A stretch of DNA of 37,596 nucleotides from an uncultured Roseiflexaceae bacterium (GTDB lineage Bacteria; Chloroflexota; Chloroflexia; Chloroflexales; Roseiflexaceae). Location of the stretch: the NCBI GenBank assembly GCA_937988885.1, contig CALKHR010000085.1, positions 1 through 37,596 of the forward strand, in the 5' to 3' direction. The notes under the pieces were generated by a model. It had not been told where the DNA came from, made no database searches, and saw nothing but the letters and a program-made list of their open reading frames with translations. A program made the position numbers and the translations under genes. Shown here one piece after another: positions 1 through 7,560 of this stretch (position 1 is its first letter; each line of letters opens with the position of its first letter).

Positions 1-60
1 ACAATGCAGAGCAATGAGATTCCTCACTTCGCCTAACGGCTTGTTCGGAATGACAATGAG
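1..60 (-). repeat. Dispersed intergenic repeat, copy C (truncated by window edge)
   Basis: Read on the minus strand, this stretch closely matches the start of the two direct repeats at 30066 and 30268: a core ATTCCGAACAAGCCGTTAGG is followed by a GAGAAATCTCATTG-like segment. The match runs up to position 1, so the repeat continues outside the window. No reading frame is convincing here. The function is unknown; it behaves as a dispersed intergenic repeat family. Confidence 0.75.
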
Positions 61-100
61 CACTGTCAAAGACTTTTAAAACAGTGCAATCAATGACAAG

Positions 101-131
101 GTGAATCGGTAACTCGGTGACTTGGTGAATA
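101..131. repeat. Short degenerate tandem repeat (GGTGA-type units)
   Basis: Units of about eight to ten bases resembling GGTGAATC, GGTAACTC and GGTGACTT follow each other directly, giving a degenerate tandem tract between copy C of the dispersed repeat and the ATCTGTG repeat. No gene is supported in this stretch. Function unknown. Confidence 0.45.
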
Positions 132-174
132 AAGCAATTCCCGCATCCCATGCCCTCGCGAGATAACTATTCTC

Positions 175-208
175 AAAAATCTGTGTAATCTGTGTAATCT
201 GTGGATTT
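175..208 (+). repeat. ATCTGTGTAATCTGTGGAT intergenic repeat, three-unit copy
   Basis: The unit ATCTGTGTA is repeated and ends in ATCTGTGGATT. The same sequence recurs at 30437-30459 on the same strand and, in diverged form, at 29952-29972 on the opposite strand. Here, as near 30 kb, it lies next to the larger dispersed repeat, so the two elements may form one composite intergenic unit. It ends about 60 bases before menE, and a TACAAT (224-229) that could be a -10 box lies between them. Confidence 0.65.
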
Positions 209-267
209 CCAACAGTAATGCGGTACAATAGCGCGGATCAGGAAACACCACGGAGGGCGCACGCTCA

Positions 268-1743
268 ATGACACACGACACCCATCAACTCCCGAACTGG
301 CTCGCGCACCGCGCCGCCGTCCTGCCCACCCACACGGCGCTGATCGCCGACGACACGCGCTGGACCTTCGCAGAACTCGACGCCTGGGCCAACACCCTCG
401 CCCGTGCGCTCGCGGCGCGGGGCATTGCAGCCGGAGACCGCGTGGCGCTGCTGATGCGCAACTGCCCCGAATTTGTGGCACTGGCCCACACCGCGCCCCG
501 CATTGGCATCACACTCGTGCCGCTGAACACGCGCCTCACCGCGCCCGAACTGGCCTGGCAACTGGCCGACTCCGGCGCGCGCCTGCTGCTCTTCCACAGC
601 GAAACCGCAGCCCAAGCCGAAGCCATCGCCGCCACAGGCACCACATCGTCGCTCAGCATCGTCAACATCAGCGACCTCGACGCGCAACCCAGCACCAGCA
701 TCGCCCTGCGCGACACCATCGACCTCGCCGACCCCTTCGTGATCATCTACACCTCCGGCACCACCGGACAGCCGAAGGGCGCGCTGCTCACCTACGGCAA
801 CCTGTGGTGGAGCGCGGTCGGCTCGGCGATGAACTTGGGCAGCCACATCGACGACTGTTGGCTGGCCGTCCTGCCGCTCTTCCACATCGGCGGCCTCTCC
901 ATCCTGATACGCTCCGCGATCTACGGCATCACCGTCGTGTTGCAGCGCGCCTTTGACCCCGCAACCGTCAACCGCGCCATCGACACCGAGCGCGTCACGA
1001 TCATCTCGGTCGTCAGCACCATGCTCCAGCGCATGCTCGATCAGCGCGGCCAACAGCCCTACCCCGCAACTCTGCGCTGCGTGCTGCTGGGCGGCGGCCC
1101 CGCTCCGCAACCGCTGCTCGAAGCCTGTGCGGCGCGCGGCGTACCCGTCGTGCAAACCTACGGCCTCACCGAAACCGCCTCACAAGTCGCCACACTCGCC
1201 CCCGCCGACGCACTGCGCAAACTCGGTTCGGCGGGGCAACCGCTGCTGCCCACCAAGCTGCGCATCGCCGCCGCCACGCCCGGCGAGGTGGGCGAAATCC
1301 TGGTCAGCGGCCCCACCGTGATGCGCGGCTACATCAACCGCCCCGAGCAGACCGCGCTCGCACTGCGCGACGGCTGGCTGCACACCGGCGACCTCGGCTA
1401 CCTCGACGCGGAGGGCTACCTCTACGTCGTCAGCCGCCGCAACGACCTGATCATCTCCGGCGGCGAGAACATCTACCCCGCCGAGATCGAATCGGTGCTG
1501 CTAGCACACCCCGCCGTCGCCGAAGCCGCCGTCGTAGGCCAAGCTGATCCGCAATGGGGCCAAATCCCGGTTGCCGTGCTCGTCCTGCGCGACGATATGG
1601 CCGTGAGCGAGGCCGACCTGCTGGCCCACTGCCGCGAGCGCCTAGCGGGCTACAAGGTGCCCAAGCGCGTGCGCATCGTGGCCGAGTTGCCCCGCAACGC
1701 CGCAGGCAAACTTCTGCGCGATGAGATCCGAGCGATGCTGTAG
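268..1743 (+). CDS. menE: o-Succinylbenzoate-CoA ligase (acyl-adenylate-forming enzyme)
   Basis: This 491-residue enzyme belongs to the AMP-forming acyl-CoA synthetase superfamily and best fits MenE, which activates o-succinylbenzoate to its CoA ester in menaquinone synthesis. Visible motifs are the P-loop YTSGTTGQPKG (161-171), TYGLTET (297-303) with the adenylate-binding region, the HTGD aspartate (D375), the hinge region SRRNDLIISGGENIYP and the C-terminal catalytic lysine in NAAGKLLRDE (K481). Length matches MenE, which is shorter than most fatty acyl-CoA ligases. The ATG at 268 follows a strong CGGAGGG Shine-Dalgarno at 251-257. No other men gene lies nearby, so the substrate rests on length and motif style; another small acid:CoA ligase is the alternative. 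It appears to be monocistronic. Confidence 0.82.
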   Translation: MTHDTHQLPNWLAHRAAVLPTHTALIADDTRWTFAELDAWANTLARALAARGIAAGDRVALLMRNCPEFVALAHTAPRIGITLVPLNTRLTAPELAWQLADSGARLLLFHSETAAQAEAIAATGTTSSLSIVNISDLDAQPSTSIALRDTIDLADPFVIIYTSGTTGQPKGALLTYGNLWWSAVGSAMNLGSHIDDCWLAVLPLFHIGGLSILIRSAIYGITVVLQRAFDPATVNRAIDTERVTIISVVSTMLQRMLDQRGQQPYPATLRCVLLGGGPAPQPLLEACAARGVPVVQTYGLTETASQVATLAPADALRKLGSAGQPLLPTKLRIAAATPGEVGEILVSGPTVMRGYINRPEQTALALRDGWLHTGDLGYLDAEGYLYVVSRRNDLIISGGENIYPAEIESVLLAHPAVAEAAVVGQADPQWGQIPVAVLVLRDDMAVSEADLLAHCRERLAGYKVPKRVRIVAELPRNAAGKLLRDEIRAML

Positions 1744-2132
1744 ATATTTTGGGAAAAAAGAAGCTGGCAGCATCCTGAAAAGCCACCAGCATAGGCAGAC
1801 TCGTATCGTGTACAACGTTTAGCGCTCGCATACGCCGACCAACCCAACCGCCCTGCCGCTCGGGCGAATCCTCAAGCGGCGCACCGTTGCAGCCGACCTA
1901 CAGCGCCATCATGCGGCGTCGCTCGCGCCCAACCGCCCAGCGTGAGAATCAAAAACCATAAGACGAAACTATTATCGAACGCGAAGCGTCCTAACACAAA
2001 CGCATAAATATTCGCCCTAACAGCGCCCTAAAGCACACACATGGGCCTTCGTTATGGTAGAATGAAAGCTGATATTGCAACCACTATAGTTTAGCGCAAG
2101 GCCGCTCGGCCAGCGCCCGATTGTGCAACCAT
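1744..2132. other. Intergenic region without a recognisable gene
   Basis: No supported gene is present between menE and the kinase. A weak GCTGG/CCAGC inverted repeat near 1763-1791 could be a poor terminator for menE, but it has no T-run. A TAGAAT (2059-2064) preceding the kinase resembles a -10 box but has no good -35 partner. Confidence 0.5.
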
Positions 2133-3518
2133 ATGTCCGATCTACTTGAACCCAATACGCTCATTCGCGGGGCGCACGGCGATTACGTGATTTTGGCATT
2201 GATTGGTCGGGGTGGAATGGGTGCGGTCTATCGCGCACAACGCCAAGCCGATGGGGCGATTTGGGCACTCAAAGAGATGCGCCCGCCGCCCGATACACCA
2301 CCCGCCGAACTCGAAGAAAACCGCAGACTCTTCTTCCAAGAGGCTGAGCTGCTCAGCCAACTCAGCCACCCGAATCTGCCCGTCGTGGCCGATGTGTTCG
2401 AGCAGGCGCATACACGGCGCCCAACGCTCGTCATGGAGTTTGTGCCCGGCCAAGAGCTCGAACACCGCCTGCGCGAGGCTAACGCGCCCTTGCTCGAACA
2501 GCAAGTGCTCGCCTTCGGCATCCAGATTGCTCGCGTACTGCACTACCTGCACACCCGTAATCCGCCAATTATCTACCGCGACCTCAAGCCATCGAACATT
2601 ATGGTGACACCGGAGGGCGTGCTCAAGCTGATCGACTTTGGCGTGGCGCGCACCTACAAAGCTCGCAAGGCCAAAGACACGATCGCGATGGGCTCGGCTG
2701 GGTATGCGCCGCCCGAGCAGTACGGCAAAGGCCAAACCGATGCGCGCTCGGACGTGTACGCCTTGGGCGCGACACTGCTGCATCTGCTCACCAACATGCC
2801 GCCAATCCCCTTGCAGACGCCCACGCCGGGCAGCATCCGCAAGATGAACTCGTCGGTCGATCCCAAGACCGAGCAGGTGATCATCAAGGCGATGGCGCTC
2901 GATCCCGCGCGACGCTACCAGAGCGCTGCCGAGTTTGAGCAAGCCCTGACGCAGCGTCTCAATGGGCCATATGTTGACCCAACGCTACGGGCCACACCGC
3001 CACCGCCGGTCCATGCGGTCGTGCCTGCATCCGTACCCGCACCGGCCCCTGCGCCTGTGCCCGCGGTTGCATCGCCAGCGCCCGCGCCAGTCTCCGTGCC
3101 CGCGCCCGTGGCGGGAGGGCAGGCATGCAACAACTGTGGTCGGGTCAACAAACCCACTGCCCGCTTCTGCGCAGGCTGCGGCACGCCGCTCTCGGCACCG
3201 GTCCCTCGCCTGCTGATCACTTCGCCGCGCAGTTCGTGGGAGCTGAAGCTGGATCGCACACCGCTGCGGATCGGTCGGCGCGACCCGCGTCAGAACCACT
3301 ATCCCGAAGTCGATCTCGCCGAGCACGACCGTGGCATTGCCTCGCGCAACCACGCCGTGATCAGCCGCGACGGCGACTACTACACCGTCACCGACTTGGC
3401 CTCGACCAACGGCACGCTGCTCAACGGCACGCCCGTCCCGCCGAACACCTCCCGACGCCTTCACCAAGGCGACCGCATCAAGGTCGGCGAAGTCGAGATG
3501 GAGTTCCGGTACAACTAG
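2133..3518 (+). CDS. Soluble Ser/Thr protein kinase with zinc ribbon and C-terminal FHA domain
   Basis: Residues about 18-275 form a Hanks-type kinase: glycine loop GRGGMG (25-30), ATP lysine in WALKEM (K47), catalytic loop YRDLKPSN with D150 (Tyr replaces the usual His), DFG at 168-170 and the activation-segment end APPEQ at 192-196. A Pro/Ala/Val linker leads to a CxxC-CxxC zinc ribbon (C332, C335, C346, C349) and then a phosphothreonine-binding FHA domain (about 360-461) with RIG, SRNHA and STNGT motifs. There is no membrane segment, so the kinase is cytoplasmic. FHA domains commonly bind the kinase's own or partner phosphothreonines, suggesting an autophosphorylation-controlled signalling hub. 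I prefer ATG 2133 to the in-frame TTG four codons upstream. A terminator follows at once. Confidence 0.9.
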   Translation: MSDLLEPNTLIRGAHGDYVILALIGRGGMGAVYRAQRQADGAIWALKEMRPPPDTPPAELEENRRLFFQEAELLSQLSHPNLPVVADVFEQAHTRRPTLVMEFVPGQELEHRLREANAPLLEQQVLAFGIQIARVLHYLHTRNPPIIYRDLKPSNIMVTPEGVLKLIDFGVARTYKARKAKDTIAMGSAGYAPPEQYGKGQTDARSDVYALGATLLHLLTNMPPIPLQTPTPGSIRKMNSSVDPKTEQVIIKAMALDPARRYQSAAEFEQALTQRLNGPYVDPTLRATPPPPVHAVVPASVPAPAPAPVPAVASPAPAPVSVPAPVAGGQACNNCGRVNKPTARFCAGCGTPLSAPVPRLLITSPRSSWELKLDRTPLRIGRRDPRQNHYPEVDLAEHDRGIASRNHAVISRDGDYYTVTDLASTNGTLLNGTPVPPNTSRRLHQGDRIKVGEVEMEFRYN

Positions 3519-3524
3519 AATCGA

Positions 3525-3564
3525 AGCGGCGTCCCATCCCGAGACGCCGCTCCTTCCTTTTTCC
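3525..3564 (+). terminator. Rho-independent terminator after the FHA kinase
   Basis: Perfect 9-bp stem AGCGGCGTC / GACGCCGCT with a 9-nt loop, followed by CCTTCCTTTTT. It begins six bases after the kinase stop codon and lies between two convergent genes. Confidence 0.85.
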
Positions 3565-3580
3565 CACGATTCCTCACACG

Positions 3581-4426
3581 TCAAGACTGCGGCACCCGCG
3601 CCGGAGTCTCCACAAACCAGCGCTCGTTCAACACCTCGAAGAAGCCCTCGGCCCGTAGCTCATCGAGCGCGCGATTGACCTCGCTACGCAACTGGAAGGC
3701 GGCCACGGGCATCGCCAGCACGTACGGCTCCAACGTCAGCGCTGGGCCGACCATCTTCAGATCGTCGTAGTTGCCCAGCGCGTGCAGCGCCGCAGCGTTA
3801 TCGACGATCGCTGCGTCGAGCGAGCCACGCCGCAGCGCATCGAGCACCTGATAGGCCAGATCGTACTCGGAGTTGGCGATAATGCTGGGATCACTCATCA
3901 CCAATTTGCGCAAGTACGTATCGGCCTCGGAGCCAAGCGGCGCGCCCACCCGCAAGCCGCTCAACTGCTCGACACCCGTGACAGTACTGTCCTTCGGCAC
4001 AATCAGCACCTGCCCAGCATTGAAGTAGAACGACGAAAAACTCGCTCGCCAGCCCTGCTCCGGCGCGTACGGCACCGCCGAAGCAGCTAGATCGGCCTTG
4101 CCGTTCGCCAAATCCTCGTAGATCGCCTCGATGCCGCTCGCCACGAACTCGGCCCGCAGCCCGAGCTTCGCGGCCACCGCACGGGCCAGATCGATATCGT
4201 AGCCGAGCGCTTCACCGTTCTGAAGATCGGAGAACGGCGCAAAACCGTAATCGACCGCAACCCGTAGCGCACCCCGCCGTTGAGCAGCAGCCCAGACCGG
4301 ATCAAGCCCCTGGCCCACCACACTCGTGCCCATCTGCGCACTAATGGCCAAAAACACATATATAATCAGCACAAGCAGTGCAATTTTATCGGTACGCCGA
4401 GGAAACCGTTCCCAGAAGCGTTTCAT
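3581..4426 (-). CDS. Membrane-anchored family 3 solute-binding protein (amino-acid type)
   Basis: The 281-residue product has a short basic N-terminus, one hydrophobic segment (about 14-30) and then a bilobed family 3 periplasmic binding protein fold (SBP_bac_3). Typical features are LRVAVDYGFAPFSD, GYDIDLARAVAAKLG, then YEDLANGKADLAAS and GVEQLSGLRVGAPLGSEAD. These proteins capture polar amino acids or similar small ligands outside the membrane for an ABC importer. There is no lipobox cysteine, so it is either anchored by the uncleaved helix or released by signal peptidase. No permease or ATPase gene lies beside it, so it may act as an orphan receptor or serve a distant transporter. The ATG is preceded by an AAGGAA ribosome-binding site. 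The start region diverges from the promoter at 4483. Confidence 0.8.
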   Translation of the reverse strand: MKRFWERFPRRTDKIALLVLIIYVFLAISAQMGTSVVGQGLDPVWAAAQRRGALRVAVDYGFAPFSDLQNGEALGYDIDLARAVAAKLGLRAEFVASGIEAIYEDLANGKADLAASAVPYAPEQGWRASFSSFYFNAGQVLIVPKDSTVTGVEQLSGLRVGAPLGSEADTYLRKLVMSDPSIIANSEYDLAYQVLDALRRGSLDAAIVDNAAALHALGNYDDLKMVGPALTLEPYVLAMPVAAFQLRSEVNRALDELRAEGFFEVLNERWFVETPARVPQS

Positions 4427-4482
4427 GGGTTCCTTCCATCTCCAATCACACTATCTGAGCAAATTAGCAGCGGTATTGTTCG

Positions 4483-4511
4483 TTGATATTCACTGCGTGA
4501 TCAGGTATACT
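4483..4511 (+). promoter_or_regulatory. Sigma-70-type promoter for the membrane protein/FtsH-like operon
   Basis: TTGATA (4483-4488) and TATACT (4506-4511) are separated by exactly 17 bases, both five of six matches to consensus. The promoter points toward the gene at 4642 and predicts a 5' leader of about 120 bases. Confidence 0.7.
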
Positions 4512-4641
4512 ACTGTAAGCTAAAGCGTGCTTTCTCGCAACCAGGCCGTGTTGCGACCACATATTCGTACCTCGACACGTCCCGCTTGCGAGAGGCGTTG
4601 TTGGTTGATCACTCCAAACCACTACACGTCAGGTGAAAATC

Positions 4642-5289
4642 ATGCACAGTTCGTATGATCCTCAACACCCCTTAGTCAACAATACTGCTACACCATCCCC
4701 ACCGTCCCAAGCCCCGATGACACCACAACGACCTGGCCGCTTTCTAGTGCTTCGCAAAACGATTCGGCTGCTCGTGCTGCGCTTCCTCTACAATCTTACG
4801 ATTCTGTTCCGTAAGTTGCGCCCCCACGCCATCTCCGCCTCGATCATCACCTTTTTGCTGATCTTGGTGGCATTTATGGCCGTGAAACTGTGGTGGCCAA
4901 CTACACCAGTTGAGGATGTGCGCGTAGCAGCGTTGCCACCAGCGCCTGCGGTCGAGGCGTTCCTGAAGGGCCAACAGAGCTACAATGCCGACGTGATGTG
5001 GGATTCGTTTAGTCCGCAGTACCAAGCGCAACGGCTCCAGCGCGGCTCCGACAAATCGATTCTGCAGATGCAGGCCGATGAGGAACGTCGCCAAGGGTTG
5101 CGCTATGGGAACCCTAACTACATTGGCGGCAAAAAGCTAGAGGATGGGAGCAGTCTTTACTTCTATACACTGGAATTGGCGTTCAATACGCAACGCGCCA
5201 CTATGCCGTATGTGTTCACGGCTGGACCAGATGGCAAAATCACCAGCATTTATTCGCCCTTCTTAAACCAGTCGTCGAATGCGCAATAG
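4642..5289 (+). CDS. Single-pass membrane protein of unknown function, partner of the FtsH-like protease
   Basis: I do not recognise a named family. The 215-residue product has a Pro/Thr-rich N-terminus (1-35), a basic stretch, one transmembrane helix (about 63-84, ending KLWW) and a C-terminal domain of about 120 residues with a short helix-rich start (VEAFLKGQQSYNADVMWDSF) and a strand-rich end. That pattern is compatible with an NTF2-like cystatin-type fold, but this is only a guess. Positive charges before the helix suggest the C-terminal domain is outside the membrane. ATG 4642 is preferred because AGGTGA (4631-4636) is a good Shine-Dalgarno for it; the GTG at 4633 lies inside that site. 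The next gene starts 43 bases after the stop, so the two are almost certainly co-transcribed. Confidence 0.7.
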   Translation: MHSSYDPQHPLVNNTATPSPPSQAPMTPQRPGRFLVLRKTIRLLVLRFLYNLTILFRKLRPHAISASIITFLLILVAFMAVKLWWPTTPVEDVRVAALPPAPAVEAFLKGQQSYNADVMWDSFSPQYQAQRLQRGSDKSILQMQADEERRQGLRYGNPNYIGGKKLEDGSSLYFYTLELAFNTQRATMPYVFTAGPDGKITSIYSPFLNQSSNAQ

Positions 5290-5332
5290 CCTCTGGAGAG
5301 GCACAGCGAGTTCCGCTGAAAGTGAGATCGCA

Positions 5333-7315
5333 ATGGCTTTAGAACCCTACCGCCCGAATCAGGAAAAGCGTTATCGCGACGAACTTGAGCGCGAAATCGA
5401 TATGAAGATCGATAAAGCGCTGCATCGCTGGCCGCTCAAGTTGATGCGGTTTATTCGTCGTGGTGCGATCGTGCTGTTTGTGATCTGGTTACTGCTCAAC
5501 CTGATCCCAAGCGCGTTTAACTTTTTGATGACGCAACCGCTCGGCCCATTGATCCTGCAAGTGGTCACGATGGGCATGTATCTGTTCTTCTTCATCGGCT
5601 TCCAGTTCTTGCTGATGTACTTCTTTATGGCTCGCACCCGCATCTACTGGCTGAAACCAGGTGAAACGGGCGTGGGCTTCAAGGATTACAAAGGCAATCC
5701 GGAAGTGCTCGAAGCCGCCACCCGCATCGTGACGCTGCTCAAGGGTGTGAAGGAGTTCAAGAGCATGGGCGGCGAGGTGACGCGCGGCGTATTGCTGCTC
5801 GGCCCTCCCGGCACGGGCAAGAGCTACTTGGCGCAGGCGATCTCCACCGAGGCGGGTGTGCCGTTCGGATACCTCAGCGCGCCATCGCTGACATCGGCCT
5901 GGATGGGTATGGGCAACATCAAGGTGATGCGGCTCTACAGCAAGGCCCGCAAGCTGGCCCGCGAATACGGCGCGTGCATCCTGTTCATCGATGAGATCGA
6001 CGCGGTTGGCGGCGCCCGCAACAACAAGATGATCGGCGGGAGCGTCAATGGGATGGACGGCGCACAGCGCGAGAACGTAATGGTGGGCGGTATGGGTATG
6101 GGCGGCAACAGCGGTATCCTCAACGAGTTGCTGCTGCAGATGGACCCGCCACCCTACGATAATACGCTGATCGGGCGGCTGCTGCGCTGGCTTGGGCTGC
6201 GCCGCTCGCGCGCCGAGATGCCACCCGTGCTGACGATGGCCGCCACCAACGTGGCCGAATCGCTCGACGCCGCGCTGTTGCGCCCTGGCCGTTTCGATCG
6301 CAAGATCTCGGTCGATGCGCCCGACGCCGATGGCCGCCGCGAGGTGATCGAGTACTACCTCAGCAAAGTCAAGCACGAGCCAATGCCGATCGACCGGATG
6401 GTCTCGGATACCATCGGCTACACGCCCGTTGCCATTAAGTTCGTGATCAACGAGGCCACCATTCACGCACACTTCGATGGTCGCCAAGCGATCAATTATT
6501 GGGACTTTACGCTGGCCCGCGAGATGCACGATTGGGGCCTCAAGCAGCCGATCCGCAATATGTCCTACGAGGAGCGTCGGCGCATCGCCTACCACGAGGC
6601 GGGTCACGCCTATGTGGCAGTGAAGTTGCTGTACCGCTGGCGCTTGTCGAAGGTGACGATCGTGCGGCACGGCGGCGCGCTCGGCTTCGCAGGCTGGAAG
6701 CCCGAAGAAGAGACGTATACCCACACCAAGACCGAGTTGCTCAACCGTATTCAGATCGCCCTGGCGAGCCGCGCTTGCGAGGAGATATTCCTGAATATTC
6801 AGATGAGCGGTGTCTCCGGCGACTTAATGAGCGCGACTTCGCTGGCTTCGGCGATGCTGGGCTATTACGGTATGGGCAAGAGCTTGTTCTCGTACGGCGC
6901 GTTCGGCGGCGTGCAACCCGATGGCGCGCTGCGTGCCGAGATCGATGAGTTGATCAGCGAGGAATACCGCAAGGTGAAGCGGCTGATCGAGGCGAACCGC
7001 GAGGCGGTCAGTGCGATCGCCGAGGCGCTGATTCTGCGCAACGAACTCACCGATATCGATGTCGATGAGATCTTGAAGCGTGTCGAGGCCACCTACCCGT
7101 TCAAGAATCCGAACAAGCAAGAAGAGCAGCGGCCAGCTCTCGGTTTCGCCCGGGCGCTGCAGGTCGCCGAGGCGCCCCGACGCCACAATCGGCGCAATGG
7201 CAGCTTGCCCGCACCCGCGTTGCCTGCGCCCACCCCAAGCGCAGAGGCGCCACGCAATCAGGCCACCGAGCCGAGCAGCGATGCGGTGCCACCCGAACCG
7301 CACTCCGAAGCATAA
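5333..7315 (+). CDS. FtsH-like membrane AAA+ zinc metalloprotease lacking a periplasmic domain
   Basis: This 660-residue protein joins two transmembrane helices (about 43-61 and 72-99) to an AAA+ ATPase and an M41 peptidase. Visible motifs are Walker A GPPGTGKS (157-164), pore loop WMGMG, Walker B LFIDEID (217-223), the second region of homology TMAATN...LLRPGRFDR with arginine fingers, zinc motif HEAGH (421-425) and the likely third zinc ligand D497. FtsH-family proteases unfold and degrade membrane and short-lived proteins. Unlike classical FtsH, only about ten residues separate the helices, and a Gly/Met-rich insert plus a basic stretch (RLLRWLGLRRSRAE) lies between Walker B and the second region of homology. 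The C-terminus is a Pro/Ala tail. An ATG at 5279 overlaps the upstream gene and lacks a good ribosome site, so ATG 5333 is preferred. I call it FtsH-like rather than ftsH. Confidence 0.88.
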   Translation: MALEPYRPNQEKRYRDELEREIDMKIDKALHRWPLKLMRFIRRGAIVLFVIWLLLNLIPSAFNFLMTQPLGPLILQVVTMGMYLFFFIGFQFLLMYFFMARTRIYWLKPGETGVGFKDYKGNPEVLEAATRIVTLLKGVKEFKSMGGEVTRGVLLLGPPGTGKSYLAQAISTEAGVPFGYLSAPSLTSAWMGMGNIKVMRLYSKARKLAREYGACILFIDEIDAVGGARNNKMIGGSVNGMDGAQRENVMVGGMGMGGNSGILNELLLQMDPPPYDNTLIGRLLRWLGLRRSRAEMPPVLTMAATNVAESLDAALLRPGRFDRKISVDAPDADGRREVIEYYLSKVKHEPMPIDRMVSDTIGYTPVAIKFVINEATIHAHFDGRQAINYWDFTLAREMHDWGLKQPIRNMSYEERRRIAYHEAGHAYVAVKLLYRWRLSKVTIVRHGGALGFAGWKPEEETYTHTKTELLNRIQIALASRACEEIFLNIQMSGVSGDLMSATSLASAMLGYYGMGKSLFSYGAFGGVQPDGALRAEIDELISEEYRKVKRLIEANREAVSAIAEALILRNELTDIDVDEILKRVEATYPFKNPNKQEEQRPALGFARALQVAEAPRRHNRRNGSLPAPALPAPTPSAEAPRNQATEPSSDAVPPEPHSEA

Positions 7316-7334
7316 TTACTCTAGCTTGAAGCAG

Positions 7335-7368
7335 AGGCCGTGGTGTCAACTGACGCCACGGCCTTTTT
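7335..7368 (+). terminator. Rho-independent terminator after the FtsH-like gene
   Basis: Stem AGGCCGTGGTGTC / GACGCCACGGCCT (one G-T pair) with a 4-base loop AACT, followed by TTTTT. It lies 20 bases past the stop codon and closes the operon that starts at 4483. Confidence 0.92.
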
Positions 7369-7455
7369 GCGCTTACAGAAGCGTTTTTCTTATCGCAAAA
7401 GGCATCGAGCAAAGCCAGCTCATAAAGTTGTTTAAATTCGACAAATACAAAAAGT

Positions 7456-7467
7456 TAGTATATACTA
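7456..7467. promoter_or_regulatory. Palindromic candidate operator over the promoter of the iron-type binding protein
   Basis: TAGTATATACTA is a perfect 12-bp palindrome about 95 bases before the lipoprotein start. It contains TATACT (7461-7466), a plausible -10 box; TTCGAC lies 18 bases upstream as a weak -35. An AT-rich palindrome overlapping a -10 box is where an iron regulator (DtxR/IdeR or Fur type) would act, but the match to those consensus boxes is not good, so the regulator is inferred only from gene context. Confidence 0.35.
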
Positions 7468-7560
7468 CATCAACAGGTTAATATGCTATTATATCTATAC
7501 AGAGTTCCTTGGTGAAGCGCTTTGCAAAGCTATCTCTGCTTTGCATCTGTAAAGGTTTGT

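Noticed and set aside
5489..6724. Antisense open frame of about 411 codons opposite the FtsH-like gene
   Set aside because: Low-complexity His/Ala/Arg composition and full overlap with a well-supported AAA protease gene.
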